From positions 62,001 to 126,000 of the forward strand of contig NZ_CP034035.1 of NCBI RefSeq assembly GCF_005484945.1: a DNA stretch of 64,000 nucleotides. The letters run 5' to 3'. The DNA is from Brenneria rubrifaciens (GTDB lineage: Bacteria > Pseudomonadota > Gammaproteobacteria > Enterobacterales > Enterobacteriaceae). The notes beneath the pieces are model-generated. The model did not search any database and was not told the DNA's origin. It worked only from the letters and a program-made list of their open reading frames with translations. Below are positions 43,134-53,763 of this stretch, one piece after another; position 1 is the stretch's first letter; every line of letters begins with the position of its first letter. The translations under genes were made by a program, and so were the position numbers.

Positions 43134-45689
43134 TCAGAACAGTTCTTCACTTTGTCCGTTATCCATCAGTGTCGTGCCGACTTCATGCACTTCATATTCG
43201 GTCGGTTGCGTCCCTTCGATAAAATATTCGGAACGGCTATTTCCTCCGCCATTGGACAGTTTGCCGCTGCTGCGGTCGATCATCACGCTGACGATGCCGG
43301 GCGGCGGCGCCAGTGGTTGTTCCGGTACGCCATCCAGTGCGACTTTCATAAAGTCATCCCAGGCGGGCTGGGCGGATTTTGCACCGCCTTCATAGCCTGA
43401 AATCTGATCCTTGATCGCGCCGGACACGCTACTGGTGCCGAGAGTGCGGCGGTGATCGTCAAAACCTATCCAAACGGATGTCACCAGATTCGGACCATAG
43501 CCTGAGAACCAGGCATCTTTGGAACTGTTTGTCGTGCCGGTTTTCCCGCCAATATCACGACGCTTCAGTTCTCGGCCTGCGCGCCAGCCTGTTCCCATCC
43601 AGCCTGGTTCGCCAAACACGTTGCTGTTCATGGCGTCTTTGATCAGGAAGGCCAATGGCGAGCTGATCACATGCGGCGCATAAGGCTGGGTGGTGCTCTG
43701 CTGCGCCTCCCGCGGCGTTACCGGTTCGGGCTGCGGCATAGGCGGTACGCCCTGCGGGTTTTCCTGAGAGGTGGCGACGTTTTCCATATTGTCGGCGGAC
43801 AACATCGCAGAACGCGGTGTTTCACCATACACTAACGGCAAATTGCAGCTCTCGCAGACCACTTTCGGGGTGGCGCTTAAGACGGTGCCGCCAGCTTCGC
43901 TTTCGATTTTGGTAATAAAATACGGATCAACCAGATAGCCGCCGTTGGACATCACCGCATAACCGCGTACTACCTGCAATGGAGTGAAAGAAGCCGCGCC
44001 CAGCGCCAGCGATTCGGTATGAACAATGTTCTGGTCCGGGAAGCCGAAACGTTGCAGATAGTCAGCGGCATAATCGACGCCGATGGCGCGCATGGCACGA
44101 ACCATTACTACATTTTTCGACTGCCCCAGACCCTGACGCAATCGGATCGGCCCGTCATAGGTGGGCGGTGAGTTTTTCGGACGCCAATCCGAGCCCGCGC
44201 CAGCATCCCAGCGCGTAATCGGTACGTCATTGAGAATGGTTGCCAGCGTCAGACCTTTATCCATGGCCGCGGTATAAAGGAATGGCTTGATGTTGGAACC
44301 GATCTGGCGCAGGGCTTGTGTGGCGCGGTTGAACTTGCTTTGGTTGAAGTCAAAGCCGCCGACCAGCGCTTCAATCGCCCCGTCGGTTGGATTGAGGGAA
44401 ACCAGCGCGGAATTGACATCCGGCACTTGTCCCAGCCACCAATCGTTATCCACTTTTCGCACCCACACCTGCTGACCGGTTTGTACGACATCGGTCACCC
44501 GTTTGGGCATCGGCCCTTGCCGGGTATCCGAGCGGTAAAGGCGGGCCCAGCGCATGCCTTCCATCGGCAGGGAAATGTTGCTGCCATCGGACATCAATGC
44601 AATCGCAGCGTCGGCGCTGGTGCTGGTGATAACCGCGGGGAACAACGGACCATAAACCGGCAACTTTTTCAGCGTGGCGACAATTTTAGTCTGATCCCAG
44701 GCGCTCTCGCCCACTTTCCACAGCACGTTGTTCGGGCCGCGATAGCCGTGGCGCATATCGTAGGCGATGACGTTATTGCGCAAAGCCTCCTGCGCCGCCA
44801 ACTGTAATTTTCTGGTAATGGTGGTGTAGACCTTGTAGCCATCGTTGTAGGCGCCATCGCCATAACGTTTAACCATTTCCTGACGTACCATCTCGGCGAT
44901 ATACGGCGCGGAGAAAGCAATCTTCGGTGCGTGATAGTCAGCCACCAGTTTTTCGCTCCGGGCGGCATCATACTGCGCCTGCGTAATGTAGTTTTCATCT
45001 CTCATGCGGGCCAGCACCACATTACGTCGGGCTATTGCGCGGTCATAGGAATAGAGCGGGTTAAAAGTTGAAGGCGCTTTCGGTAAACCGGCGATCATCG
45101 CCATTTCACTTAGCGTCAACTCTTCAACCGGCCGGCCAAAGTAGACCTGTGCGGCGGCGCCGACGCCATAAGCACGATAGCCGAGATAAATTTTGTTCAG
45201 ATAGAGTTCAAGAATTTCATCTTTGGTGAGCAGTTGTTCGATGCGGATAGCCAGGAAGACTTCCTTGATTTTACGTATCAGAGTGCGTTCCCGGCTCAGA
45301 AAGAAGTTTCTGGCAAGCTGCTGCGTGATGGTGCTGGCCCCCTGAGAAGCGCGGCCGGATGTTATCGCAATCGACGCAGCGCGAATAATCCCCACCGGAT
45401 CGACGCCGTGGTGCTCATAGAAACGGCTGTCTTCCGTTGCGATAAAGGCATGTACCATCGCTGGCGGAATTTGATCCAGCTTCAGCGGGATACGGCGTTT
45501 TTCGCCAAATTGAGCAATCAGCTCACCCTCGGCGCTGTATACCTGCATAGGTGTTTGCAGCCGAATGTCTTTCAGCGTAGCGACATCGGGTAATTGTGGT
45601 TCGATATAACGGTACAAACCATATATCGAGGCAGCTCCCAGCAGGATGCAAGCCACTGCAAGTATGAGTAAATACTTTACGAACTTCAC
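43134..45689 (-). CDS. mrcA: Penicillin-binding protein 1A
   Basis: The product has 851 residues (850 in E. coli). An N-terminal anchor helix (about 5-25) is followed by a GT51 glycosyltransferase domain with the catalytic Glu in ATEDSRFYEHHGVD and QQLARNFFL. Then come an OB-type inserted domain and the transpeptidase domain with SNIKP (SxxK), SKN and KTGTT. It builds and crosslinks peptidoglycan. The divergent hof genes start about 200 bases away. Confidence 0.97.
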   Translation of the reverse strand: MKFVKYLLILAVACILLGAASIYGLYRYIEPQLPDVATLKDIRLQTPMQVYSAEGELIAQFGEKRRIPLKLDQIPPAMVHAFIATEDSRFYEHHGVDPVGIIRAASIAITSGRASQGASTITQQLARNFFLSRERTLIRKIKEVFLAIRIEQLLTKDEILELYLNKIYLGYRAYGVGAAAQVYFGRPVEELTLSEMAMIAGLPKAPSTFNPLYSYDRAIARRNVVLARMRDENYITQAQYDAARSEKLVADYHAPKIAFSAPYIAEMVRQEMVKRYGDGAYNDGYKVYTTITRKLQLAAQEALRNNVIAYDMRHGYRGPNNVLWKVGESAWDQTKIVATLKKLPVYGPLFPAVITSTSADAAIALMSDGSNISLPMEGMRWARLYRSDTRQGPMPKRVTDVVQTGQQVWVRKVDNDWWLGQVPDVNSALVSLNPTDGAIEALVGGFDFNQSKFNRATQALRQIGSNIKPFLYTAAMDKGLTLATILNDVPITRWDAGAGSDWRPKNSPPTYDGPIRLRQGLGQSKNVVMVRAMRAIGVDYAADYLQRFGFPDQNIVHTESLALGAASFTPLQVVRGYAVMSNGGYLVDPYFITKIESEAGGTVLSATPKVVCESCNLPLVYGETPRSAMLSADNMENVATSQENPQGVPPMPQPEPVTPREAQQSTTQPYAPHVISSPLAFLIKDAMNSNVFGEPGWMGTGWRAGRELKRRDIGGKTGTTNSSKDAWFSGYGPNLVTSVWIGFDDHRRTLGTSSVSGAIKDQISGYEGGAKSAQPAWDDFMKVALDGVPEQPLAPPPGIVSVMIDRSSGKLSNGGGNSRSEYFIEGTQPTEYEVHEVGTTLMDNGQSEELF

Positions 45690-45888
45690 CTGAGATTTTC
45701 CATTCCGTAGTGTTTGAACAGTTTATAAACAATCGCGCGCTAGTATAAAGGTAAGCCGGCACTGTGGATACGTTCTTTTATGCCCGTCATTTTTCACGTT
45801 GCAGGTGCGTTGGCTGTGTTTACTCACTTGCCGCCTTCCTACAACGTGAAATCCATTGGGCATATTAAATAAGGAGATTGGGTTGAAC

Positions 45889-46740
45889 ATGGCTTATCAC
45901 ATTTGGCAGGTGGGGTTAGATATACAAAACGGTTTCATGCGCGCGTTGGCGGTTCAGCAGCGTCGTGGCGGCTGGCAACTGCGTCACTGGTGGCAGTTTC
46001 CATTGCCGGACGACACATTACAAACGGGTAGTTTACACCATACCGAAGCACTTTGTGAGGTCTTGCTGAAATGGCGTCGATTATTGCCTCGTCACATTTC
46101 ACTGCGTGTCGCCTTTCCCGCCCAGCAGGTATTGCAACAGCGTCTGCCCGCGCCAGATAGTCGATTAAAAGAGCCTGAGCGTAGTCGGTATATCGAAAGT
46201 ATGACGGCCCGCAAGCTGCCGGTAAGCAGTGATTCGCTATTGATGGATTACCGCGAGGACCCTCACGCGCCTGACTCTCTATTGATCACCGCGGCGAAAC
46301 GAAGTGAGCTGGCGCGCTGGCTTGAGTGTCTGCACGCCGCACATCTTTATCCTGATATTGTTGATATTTCGGCCTGCGCCATTCGCTGTATGGCGATTCT
46401 CGCCGGACTCAAAAACAACCGAATTTTCCTGCATCGGTTGATAGACGGGTGGCTTTGGATCTCTCCGCTGAATCATGCCTTTCATTTCGGCATGATTTAC
46501 GGTGATGAATGGACGCAGGAAACCGCGATTCTGCCGTTAGTCAGCACCCGGTACGGGCAGCGTATTGAAGACGTCGCTTATTACAGCAGTACATGTTCTT
46601 CTTTTATGAAGACGGAATCTGACCCACTGCTGCCATGGTCGCCGCTGGTGGCGTTTAACCATTTGCAACCTCCCTTGCCTGATTTTCCTCCTGCTTTTGT
46701 CATCGCGGGCGGTCTGGCACTGCGCCCTGGAGATGCCTGA
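45889..46740 (+). CDS. hofM: PilM-like protein HofM
   Basis: About 283 residues from the ATG at 45889. A TTG at 45883 has better spacing (6 bases) from the AAGGAG at 45871-45876 and may be the real start. It is an actin-like ATPase-fold protein (VGLDIQNGFMRALAVQQ) related to PilM, the cytoplasmic base of type IV pilus machines. In E. coli hofMNOPQ is needed for using DNA as a nutrient. It is first in the operon, with hofN starting 2 bases after it. Confidence 0.88.
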   Translation: MAYHIWQVGLDIQNGFMRALAVQQRRGGWQLRHWWQFPLPDDTLQTGSLHHTEALCEVLLKWRRLLPRHISLRVAFPAQQVLQQRLPAPDSRLKEPERSRYIESMTARKLPVSSDSLLMDYREDPHAPDSLLITAAKRSELARWLECLHAAHLYPDIVDISACAIRCMAILAGLKNNRIFLHRLIDGWLWISPLNHAFHFGMIYGDEWTQETAILPLVSTRYGQRIEDVAYYSSTCSSFMKTESDPLLPWSPLVAFNHLQPPLPDFPPAFVIAGGLALRPGDA

Positions 46741-46742
46741 AT

Positions 46743-47312
46743 ATGTTGCTGGTTAATCTTTTACCCTGGCGTCAACGACGTTTATGGCAGCGTGCGCGCA
46801 ATTGGCTGGTTTTGTTGCTGTTGCAACTGTTGTTGGTTTCCGCCCTATTCGGGATGATTTATGCGCTCTGGCAGCGGCAATATTCGTTGTTACAACGTGA
46901 GCTCGGCGAGGTTTCCGTACAGCATCGGCAATGGGTTGCACAGTATCAACGAACTCGCCAGGTATGGGAAAGGTGGCAAAATTATCAGGCGCAATATGAG
47001 GCTGATAGGGCAGGGAAACATCACAATCAACGCTATCTCAATCTGCTGGAACAACTCTCATTCATGATGCCGGAACGTCTTTGGCTGACAGAACTTGACG
47101 ACCGCGGAACACACCTTTCGATCGCCGGAATGAGTGAAAACTATATTGATATTATAAAGTTAAATCTTTCTTTGGCGCGTCATCCGACACTGGCGCGGGT
47201 CAGGATTCTCAATGCGCTCAGACAGAAGAATGGGCGTTCGCTTTTGCATTTTGTCCTTCAGGCTGACTGGCAGGCGGGTGAGTTTACCAGCATGGGTGCC
47301 GCCCATGACTAA
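46743..47312 (+). CDS. hofN: PilN-like protein HofN
   Basis: The product has 189 residues. It has a short cytoplasmic start (LVNLLPWRQRRLWQR, the PilN motif that binds PilM), one membrane helix (about 20-42), a coiled coil and a ferredoxin-like periplasmic domain. Inner-membrane component of the DNA-uptake/pilus-like complex. It overlaps hofO by 8 bases. Confidence 0.88.
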   Translation: MLLVNLLPWRQRRLWQRARNWLVLLLLQLLLVSALFGMIYALWQRQYSLLQRELGEVSVQHRQWVAQYQRTRQVWERWQNYQAQYEADRAGKHHNQRYLNLLEQLSFMMPERLWLTELDDRGTHLSIAGMSENYIDIIKLNLSLARHPTLARVRILNALRQKNGRSLLHFVLQADWQAGEFTSMGAAHD

Positions 47313-47883
47313 CCCAATGCTTAACTGGAGCGTATGGATAAGTCAGCCATTTTGGATACTGGCAATCGCGCAAATTGTCCCGGTTATGATCTTCATTCTG
47401 CTGGGGAGCGGGCTGGTCTTTGGCCCGCTGAAGCATGATATCGCGGATATCGAACAGCAAATTGGCGAACAATCGCTCGGGATACGCAATATTCAGCAGC
47501 AGTTGGCCGCGATGCCGACACGTTCCGATATGCAAGCACAGTTAACGGCATGGACGGTGGGCAAGACGCCATTCCTTGGGGAAAGGCTGGCGCAATGGGC
47601 GGCGGAGCCGCTTTCCCAATCTGGCGCCGTACTGCTTTCCTGGCAGCCTGTTCAGCATAAATCTCCGGCTGCTGATGAGGACACAGCCTGGAGGCTGACT
47701 TTCAGTTCAGACTATCAAAGCCTGTTGAATGTCGTCCGTCAATTCATCTCGCTTCCCTATGTTCTGCGGATGGATAGGTTGATCGTGAAATCAGCGGAGA
47801 GTCCATCGTATACGGGCCGGCCACTGCACGTCGAAATGACCGTAATGAGGCCAACAGTCAGTCGGAGTGAGAAAGTTGAATAG
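47305..47883 (+). CDS. hofO: PilO-like protein HofO
   Basis: The start is MTNPMLNWSVWI at 47305, overlapping the end of hofN; the longer frame would overlap it by 100 bases. 192 residues. One membrane helix (about 12-38), a coiled coil (DIEQQIGEQSLGIRNIQQQL) and a small periplasmic domain, as in PilO partners of PilN. It overlaps hofP by 17 bases. Confidence 0.85.
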   Translation: MTNPMLNWSVWISQPFWILAIAQIVPVMIFILLGSGLVFGPLKHDIADIEQQIGEQSLGIRNIQQQLAAMPTRSDMQAQLTAWTVGKTPFLGERLAQWAAEPLSQSGAVLLSWQPVQHKSPAADEDTAWRLTFSSDYQSLLNVVRQFISLPYVLRMDRLIVKSAESPSYTGRPLHVEMTVMRPTVSRSEKVE

Positions 47884-48268
47884 CGCGGTCGGTGGTACGC
47901 GCATCAGGCTGTTGTCCGTTGCCTTATTGACCCTGGTCACCGCGCAGGGCAATTCGGCGGAAATACGCCGCGACCCTTTTCGCGCCGCGTCTATCGCAGT
48001 CTGCTCCCAACTTAACGCGGCACAGCAATGGCAGTTGAAAGGGATGATTGGTACGGGCAACCATTGGACGGGATGGTTGGCGCAGTCAGATGACCAATGG
48101 CTAAAACTGAAACGTGGCGAAATGATCCCGCCGGGCGATTGGCAGGTCAGCCAACTCGATAAATCGGGGATGAAATTAACGGCGGTGGCGCGAGTCGCAA
48201 CCTGTGAGGGGATATCCGCTACCGTTTCTCTGGCGTCACCGTTCATAAATAAGCTCGCAGCCCACTAG
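47867..48268 (+). CDS. hofP: PilP-like protein HofP
   Basis: The product has 133 residues from a GTG start. A signal-like helix (RLLSVALLTLVTAQGNSA) is followed by RRDPFR and a small beta domain with two cysteines (VCSQL and TCEGI). PilP proteins link the inner-membrane PilN/O ring to the secretin. It is poorly conserved, and the call leans on operon position. Confidence 0.8.
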   Translation: MRKLNSAVGGTRIRLLSVALLTLVTAQGNSAEIRRDPFRAASIAVCSQLNAAQQWQLKGMIGTGNHWTGWLAQSDDQWLKLKRGEMIPPGDWQVSQLDKSGMKLTAVARVATCEGISATVSLASPFINKLAAH

Positions 48269-48316
48269 AAACACGGTTCTTACATTGCGCCAGGGATATC
48301 GATAACAAGGAAAGTT

Positions 48317-49597
48317 ATGAAGCGTCGGTTTATACAGAAAATGATACGAAAAGGGATTGCGCTCACGTGGCTGTTTGTCTGCCTACAGGCCCCCGCAGGG
48401 GCTGAAGAACCGGTTTCCATGGCGTTTGAGGATTCTCCGGTTCAACGGGTATTGCAGGTATTGGCAGATCATCAGCAATTAAATCTGGTGGTTGCCCCTG
48501 GGGTGGAGGGCAAACTGAGCGTGCGGCTAACGGACGTTCCCTGGCAGCAAGCGTTGGATATCATTTTGCGCATGGGACAGTTGGCGGTGGAACGTGATGA
48601 CAATGTGTTGTTGGTCTATCCTGCCGAATACCTTGAAGAGGCTGAACGCCGAAAAGAGGAGCGGCTTGCCCTGCAAGTCCAAAATCAACCGTTACGGAAT
48701 CTTGCCGTCGCGCTGCAATACGCGGACGCATCCGAGGTGGCTCGCAGCGTTCAGGCACAGCAAGGCGCGTTGCTGACGGAGCGCGGCAGCGTCACGGTGG
48801 ACAAGCGAACTAACACCCTACTGGTTCGCGATACAGAATTCGCGTTAGGACAACTCAAAGCCTGGGTAAGTGAACTGGATTTGCCTTTATCACAAGTGCA
48901 ACTGGCTGCGCATATTGTGACGATCAGCAGTGAAAATCTGCAAGAACTGGGGGTTAATTGGGGGCTGAGCGGCAGTGAGTCGACGAATAAGGCGCTGCGG
49001 TTGAACAATTTTAATGTCGGTCTGCCCGTCGATGCGCCTGCGGTAAATGCCGGCTTCAATCTGGCGCGGCTGAATGGCCGGTTGCTTGACTTGGAGTTAA
49101 TGGCGTTAGAGCAGGAAAATCAGGTCGAAATCATTGCCAGCCCCAGGCTGTTTACCGCGCATCAGCAGACTGCCAGCATTAAACAAGGGACCGAGATCCC
49201 CTATCAGGTTTCCAGTGGCGCCAGCGGTTCGACGTCGATTGAGTTTAAGGAGGCGGTGCTGGGAATGGAGGTGACGCCCAGTATCCTGCGGGCCGGACGC
49301 ATCACGTTAAACCTGAAAATCAGTCAGAATATGCCGGGACAGGCGATAAAGCAGAGTGACAATGGCGAAGCGCTGGCGATTGACAAGCAGGAAATACAAA
49401 CGCAGATCACGGTGGCGGATGGTGAAACCATCGTTTTAGGGGGGATTTTTCAGCAGCAGAAAAAGAGTGGCAATCGTCAGGTGCCGACATTAGGCGATAT
49501 TCCGGTATTGGGGCATTTATTCAAAAACAATACGCAGCAACATACCCGGAGGGAGTTGATTATTTTTATTACCCCAACGCTAATACCGCCCTCGTAG
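48317..49597 (+). CDS. hofQ: Secretin HofQ (PilQ family)
   Basis: The product has 426 residues (412 in E. coli). A signal peptide ends near residue 28 (APAGAEE). Then an STN-like N0 domain (VQRVLQVLADHQQLNLVVAPGV, in parts), N1 and N2 repeats and the secretin core follow, with EIIASPRLFTAH, KQGTEIPYQV, VTPSILRAGRITL and the closing ELIIFITPTLI. It forms the outer-membrane channel for DNA uptake. The ribosome site AAGGAAAG is clear. Confidence 0.93.
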   Translation: MKRRFIQKMIRKGIALTWLFVCLQAPAGAEEPVSMAFEDSPVQRVLQVLADHQQLNLVVAPGVEGKLSVRLTDVPWQQALDIILRMGQLAVERDDNVLLVYPAEYLEEAERRKEERLALQVQNQPLRNLAVALQYADASEVARSVQAQQGALLTERGSVTVDKRTNTLLVRDTEFALGQLKAWVSELDLPLSQVQLAAHIVTISSENLQELGVNWGLSGSESTNKALRLNNFNVGLPVDAPAVNAGFNLARLNGRLLDLELMALEQENQVEIIASPRLFTAHQQTASIKQGTEIPYQVSSGASGSTSIEFKEAVLGMEVTPSILRAGRITLNLKISQNMPGQAIKQSDNGEALAIDKQEIQTQITVADGETIVLGGIFQQQKKSGNRQVPTLGDIPVLGHLFKNNTQQHTRRELIIFITPTLIPPS

Positions 49598-49954
49598 CGA
49601 AAAGCAGGGGTTTCTTCCCATTCCCAATGCAAGGCGTTCTTTTTCATGAAAGTGGCGCATTATTTTGATTGATTCATGTCTTCTAAGTTTGACGCTGCGA
49701 CTGATTTAGCTTACAAGGGTTAGCGAATTGAGCACTGAAGTGTTGTTCCACCGAAAATGTCGATAAAACACGCTATATTACCCACAGGGTAAGGTGTGGC
49801 ATTTTATTCGGTTGCCAAACTACCCTGAGTATTGAGATAATTTTTTGTCTGATTCTCGCACTATCGCTCATGAGGTTTCAGTTTAGGTCCCGTCGCTGGG
49901 TTGATTGGCGGGGCGGGTTATCATTAACGAATTGTCTTAGTAATACCAAAAAAC
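49598..49954. other. Intergenic region before aroK
   Basis: About 357 bases between hofQ and aroK. It should hold the promoters of the aroK-to-trpS cluster. I see no gene or clear operator. Confidence 0.4.
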
Positions 49955-50476
49955 ATGGCAGAGAAACGCAATATCTTTCTGGTTGGGCCTATGGGTGCCG
50001 GCAAAAGCACTATTGGCCGTCAGTTAGCTCAGCAACTCAATATGGAGTTTTACGACTCCGATCAAGAAATTGAGCGACGCACCGGAGCTGATGTGGGCTG
50101 GGTGTTCGATTTGGAAGGCGAAGAAGGCTTCCGCGATCGTGAAGAGAAAATCATTAATGAATTGACGGAAAAACAAGGGATCGTTCTGGCGACAGGCGGC
50201 GGTTCGGTTAAATCTCGTGAGACACGCAATCGTCTTTCCGCGCGTGGCGTTGTCGTGTATCTGGAAACGACGATCGAGAAACAGCTCGCCCGTACACAAC
50301 GTGATAAAAAACGCCCGTTGCTTCAGGTTGAATCACCGCCGCGTGAAGTGCTGGAAGCGTTGGCGAGAGAGCGGAATCCGCTGTATGAGGAAATCGCCGA
50401 TGTCACCATCCGAACAGACGAACAAAGTGCCAAGGTCGTTGCCAATCAGATCATTAATATGTTGGAAAGCAACTAA
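49955..50476 (+). CDS. aroK: Shikimate kinase I
   Basis: The product has 173 residues, the E. coli length. The P-loop GPMGAGKS is at 11-18, the shikimate-binding region at [15 protein letters not shown] and ATGGGSV, and the lid at [11 protein letters not shown]. It phosphorylates shikimate at the 3-hydroxyl. It opens the aroK-aroB-damX-dam-rpe-gph-trpS cluster typical of enterics. Confidence 0.98.
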   Translation: MAEKRNIFLVGPMGAGKSTIGRQLAQQLNMEFYDSDQEIERRTGADVGWVFDLEGEEGFRDREEKIINELTEKQGIVLATGGGSVKSRETRNRLSARGVVVYLETTIEKQLARTQRDKKRPLLQVESPPREVLEALARERNPLYEEIADVTIRTDEQSAKVVANQIINMLESN

Positions 50477-50527
50477 TTTAACGCATGGTTTGTATCATGC
50501 TGATTTTAAACAGGCTATTGAGCGAGC

Positions 50528-51613
50528 ATGGAAAGAATTACCGTAACATTAGCGGAACGTAGTTATCCAATTACGATAGCCGCCGGATTGTTTAATGATT
50601 CGGCTTCTTTTATGCCGTTGAAGGCCGGAAATCAGGCCATGCTGGTCACCAACCAGACGTTGGCTCCTCTCTATCTTGAACGTGTTCGCCGTGTGTTAGA
50701 GCAAAACGGCGTGCATGTCGATCAGGTTATTTTGCCGGATGGCGAGAAATATAAATCCCTGACCGTATTGGATCAGGTGTTTACCGCATTGCTCGCCAAA
50801 CCACATGGCCGTGATACCACCATCGTTGCGTTAGGCGGCGGCGTGATTGGCGATCTGGCGGGTTTTGCCGCCGCGAGTTATCAGCGCGGCGTCCGTTTTA
50901 TCCAGGCGCCGACGACGCTGTTGGCGCAGGTTGATTCCTCCGTTGGCGGTAAAACCGCTGTGAATCATCCGCTGGGTAAAAACATGATTGGCGCGTTCTA
51001 CCAACCGGTATCGGTTGTCATCGATCTGGATTGTCTGAATACCTTACCTGCACGCGAACTCTCCTCGGGTCTGGCAGAAGTCATTAAGTACGGCATTATT
51101 CTGGATCATGATTTCTTTCTCTGGCTGGAAGCGAACATTGAAGCAGTGCGTTCATTGCAACATGAAGCGCTGGCTTACTGTATCCGCCGTTGTTGCGAAC
51201 TGAAAGCGGCGGTGGTTGCCGAGGATGAACGCGAGAGCGGCAGACGGGCATTGCTCAACCTGGGACATACCTACGGCCACGCGATTGAAGCGAAAATGGG
51301 ATACGGAAACTGGCTGCATGGCGAAGCGGTTGCTGCCGGTATGATGATGGCTGCGCGCGCAGCCCATCGTCTCGGACAATTTTCCACCGACGATATAGAA
51401 CGAATCAAATCGTTGCTGGTTCGCGCCGGCCTGCCCGTTAATGGTCCTGCGCAGATGACGCCGGAGTCCTATCTTCCTCATATGATGCGTGATAAAAAAG
51501 TGCTGGCGGGCGAACTGCGTCTTGTGCTGCCGACATCGATTGGTCATGCGGAGGTCCGCGGCGGCGTGGCGCATGACATTGTGCTGGCGTCGATAGCTGA
51601 TTGTCTTGCCTGA
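50528..51613 (+). CDS. aroB: 3-dehydroquinate synthase
   Basis: The product has 361 residues (362 in E. coli). The NAD-binding [16 protein letters not shown], the phosphate-binding [16 protein letters not shown], and the zinc ligands Glu in [10 protein letters not shown] and His in [10 protein letters not shown] and [11 protein letters not shown] are present. It converts DAHP to 3-dehydroquinate. 51 bases separate it from aroK. A small hairpin (51621-51640) follows its stop but has no T tract. Confidence 0.98.
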   Translation: MERITVTLAERSYPITIAAGLFNDSASFMPLKAGNQAMLVTNQTLAPLYLERVRRVLEQNGVHVDQVILPDGEKYKSLTVLDQVFTALLAKPHGRDTTIVALGGGVIGDLAGFAAASYQRGVRFIQAPTTLLAQVDSSVGGKTAVNHPLGKNMIGAFYQPVSVVIDLDCLNTLPARELSSGLAEVIKYGIILDHDFFLWLEANIEAVRSLQHEALAYCIRRCCELKAAVVAEDERESGRRALLNLGHTYGHAIEAKMGYGNWLHGEAVAAGMMMAARAAHRLGQFSTDDIERIKSLLVRAGLPVNGPAQMTPESYLPHMMRDKKVLAGELRLVLPTSIGHAEVRGGVAHDIVLASIADCLA

Positions 51614-51744
51614 GTGTTTCTCTGTCGTGTTAACGACAGATGAACGCCGATGGTTTATGGTTAATAAAATACAATGCGTTATGATTCAACGAGTCGTAAC
51701 GAGGATGATGTTGCGAACTTTAGCCTTTCAGTTGGGGGTTTCAA

Positions 51745-52713
51745 ATGGATGAGTTTAAGCCGGAAGATGAGCTGAAGCCTGATACCAGTGACCGTCGTCC
51801 CACTCGTCAGCAAAAAAGCAGCCGTTTTTCCGCATCGAAAATCACGCTTTCCAGACAACACCTGATGATTGGTATCGGGATTGTGGTATTGGTATTGCTG
51901 ATTATTGGGATTGGTTCTGCTTTACAGGCTCCTTCCCATAAGGAAACGACGCAGACTCAACGTCAAAACGGTGATGAAAAGCGTATCGATCTCTCTTCAT
52001 CGTCTTCCATGACGCAAGGCCCGCAGCCTGCCCCATCCACTGAAAATCCTCCTGCGGCGCCGGGTGAGGCGACGGGCGCGCCACAGACGCTAAGTGCGCC
52101 GCCTGTTTCCGGCACGCCAACGGAAGCCGCTGTTCAACCGCCGCCGAGCGGCCAGCAGCGCATTGAATTACCGGGCAATATGACGGACGCGCTTTCTCAG
52201 CAGCAGGGGCGTATCAACGAGTTTTCCCAGGGTGCGACGGGAACCTCGCTGCCAGCGGCTCCCGCAACGCTTGCACCTGCCGCGAAGACGCCTGCGGGTA
52301 CTCCCGCCGAAAAAAATACCCACAGCGCCAACGCGCCTCGCAATAGCAGCAAGCCTGCGACCACGGAGTCGCCGAAAGCGACACCCCCCGCCGCCAAGTC
52401 TGCAAGTACGGGTATTGCGCCCTCTGCATCAGGCAGTTCGATACAGAATGCGCCAGCCAGCCATTTTACGCTGCAATTGAGTAGCGCATCCCGTCCAGAT
52501 ACGCTGAAAACCTACGCCAAGCAGCATAACCTGACTCATTCGTGGGTTTATGAAACTAAACGTGACGGAAAATCCTGGTATGTGTTAGTGACTGGAGTCT
52601 ATGCTTCCTCCGCCGAAGCAAAACGGGCCATTGCAACACTGCCTGCTGATGTACAAGCGAAAAAACCATGGGTTAAGCCGATCCGTCAGGTGAAGCAGGA
52701 CTTGAATAAGTAA
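51745..52713 (+). CDS. damX: Cell-division protein DamX (SPOR domain)
   Basis: The product has 322 residues (428 in E. coli, with variable linkers). A charged cytoplasmic start is followed by a membrane helix at 41-60, a long Pro/Ala/Ser/Thr-rich periplasmic linker, and a C-terminal SPOR domain at about 243-320 (HFTLQLSSASRPDTLKTYAK) that binds denuded septal peptidoglycan. It is shorter than in E. coli because of the linker. Confidence 0.93.
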   Translation: MDEFKPEDELKPDTSDRRPTRQQKSSRFSASKITLSRQHLMIGIGIVVLVLLIIGIGSALQAPSHKETTQTQRQNGDEKRIDLSSSSSMTQGPQPAPSTENPPAAPGEATGAPQTLSAPPVSGTPTEAAVQPPPSGQQRIELPGNMTDALSQQQGRINEFSQGATGTSLPAAPATLAPAAKTPAGTPAEKNTHSANAPRNSSKPATTESPKATPPAAKSASTGIAPSASGSSIQNAPASHFTLQLSSASRPDTLKTYAKQHNLTHSWVYETKRDGKSWYVLVTGVYASSAEAKRAIATLPADVQAKKPWVKPIRQVKQDLNK

Positions 52714-52791
52714 CGCCAATTTAGCCCTGATGTGCTGTCTGACACAGAGTACAATCCGTGGCTCTGAAACGTATGAGTAACTAACGACGGC

Positions 52792-53604
52792 ATGAAGAAA
52801 AACCGCGCTTTTTTAAAATGGGCTGGTGGTAAATATCCGCTGGTAGAAGAAATTCGTCGCTATTTACCCGCAGGAGACTGTCTTATCGAGCCCTTTGTCG
52901 GTGCGGGTTCTGTATTTTTGAATACGGAGTACGAAAACTACATATTGGCTGATATTAACAGCGACCTGATCAACCTGTACAACATCGTCAAGTCAAATAC
53001 CGATGAATTTGTTCGTGACTCTCGCAAGCTGTTTACCGAAGAGGTAAATACCTCAACGACGTTTTACCTGCTGCGTGAGGAGTTTAATCTTTGTACCGAT
53101 GCTTACCGCCGCGCGGTATTGTTTCTTTATCTGAACCGTCATTGTTATAACGGCCTATGCCGCTATAACATGCGCGGTGAATTCAATGTCCCGTTCGGAC
53201 GTTATAAGAAGCCTTATTTTCCAGAGGAAGAAATTCGCTGGTTTGCGTTTAAGGCCAGAAGTGCGACGTTTGTTTGCGAGCATTATCAGCAAACGCTGAC
53301 TAAAGCGGAGCCGGGGTCGGTCATATATTGCGATCCTCCTTATGCGCCGTTGTCGGCAACCGCGAATTTTACGGCGTATCACACCAATAATTTCAATCAT
53401 ATCGATCAGCAGAACCTGGCCAGGTTAGCGCATCGCCTGTCGGTTGAAAGCCAGATTCCGGTACTGATTTCCAATCACGATACGGTGTTGACCCGTGAGT
53501 GGTATCAGGGGGCCTCACTTTACGTGGTTAAAGCGCGTCGAACGATTAGCCGTAATATTCTGGGGCGTAGTAAAGTAAACGAGTTATTAGCCCTGTATTG
53601 TTAA
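52792..53604 (+). CDS. dam: DNA adenine methyltransferase Dam
   Basis: The product has 270 residues. It methylates adenine in GATC using S-adenosylmethionine. The SAM motif EPFVGAGS is at 33-40 and the catalytic DPPY at 181-184, the same position as in E. coli. The N-terminus FLKWAGGKYPLVEEIRRYLP is typical. It serves mismatch repair, replication timing and gene regulation. Confidence 0.97.
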   Translation: MKKNRAFLKWAGGKYPLVEEIRRYLPAGDCLIEPFVGAGSVFLNTEYENYILADINSDLINLYNIVKSNTDEFVRDSRKLFTEEVNTSTTFYLLREEFNLCTDAYRRAVLFLYLNRHCYNGLCRYNMRGEFNVPFGRYKKPYFPEEEIRWFAFKARSATFVCEHYQQTLTKAEPGSVIYCDPPYAPLSATANFTAYHTNNFNHIDQQNLARLAHRLSVESQIPVLISNHDTVLTREWYQGASLYVVKARRTISRNILGRSKVNELLALYC

Positions 53605-53763
53605 TTTGTCGGCAGTAAGCAGGGTTCCAACAACTTAAAGATGATTGGCTGGACAGCCGCGTTATTCAATAATTGACTATGTTCAATAATTCTCGCCGAT
53701 CGGAGGGTGGATGAACGGAAGCTCCGACAGCAGAAATTCAGACTTTATCGTTTGGAGAAGCGA

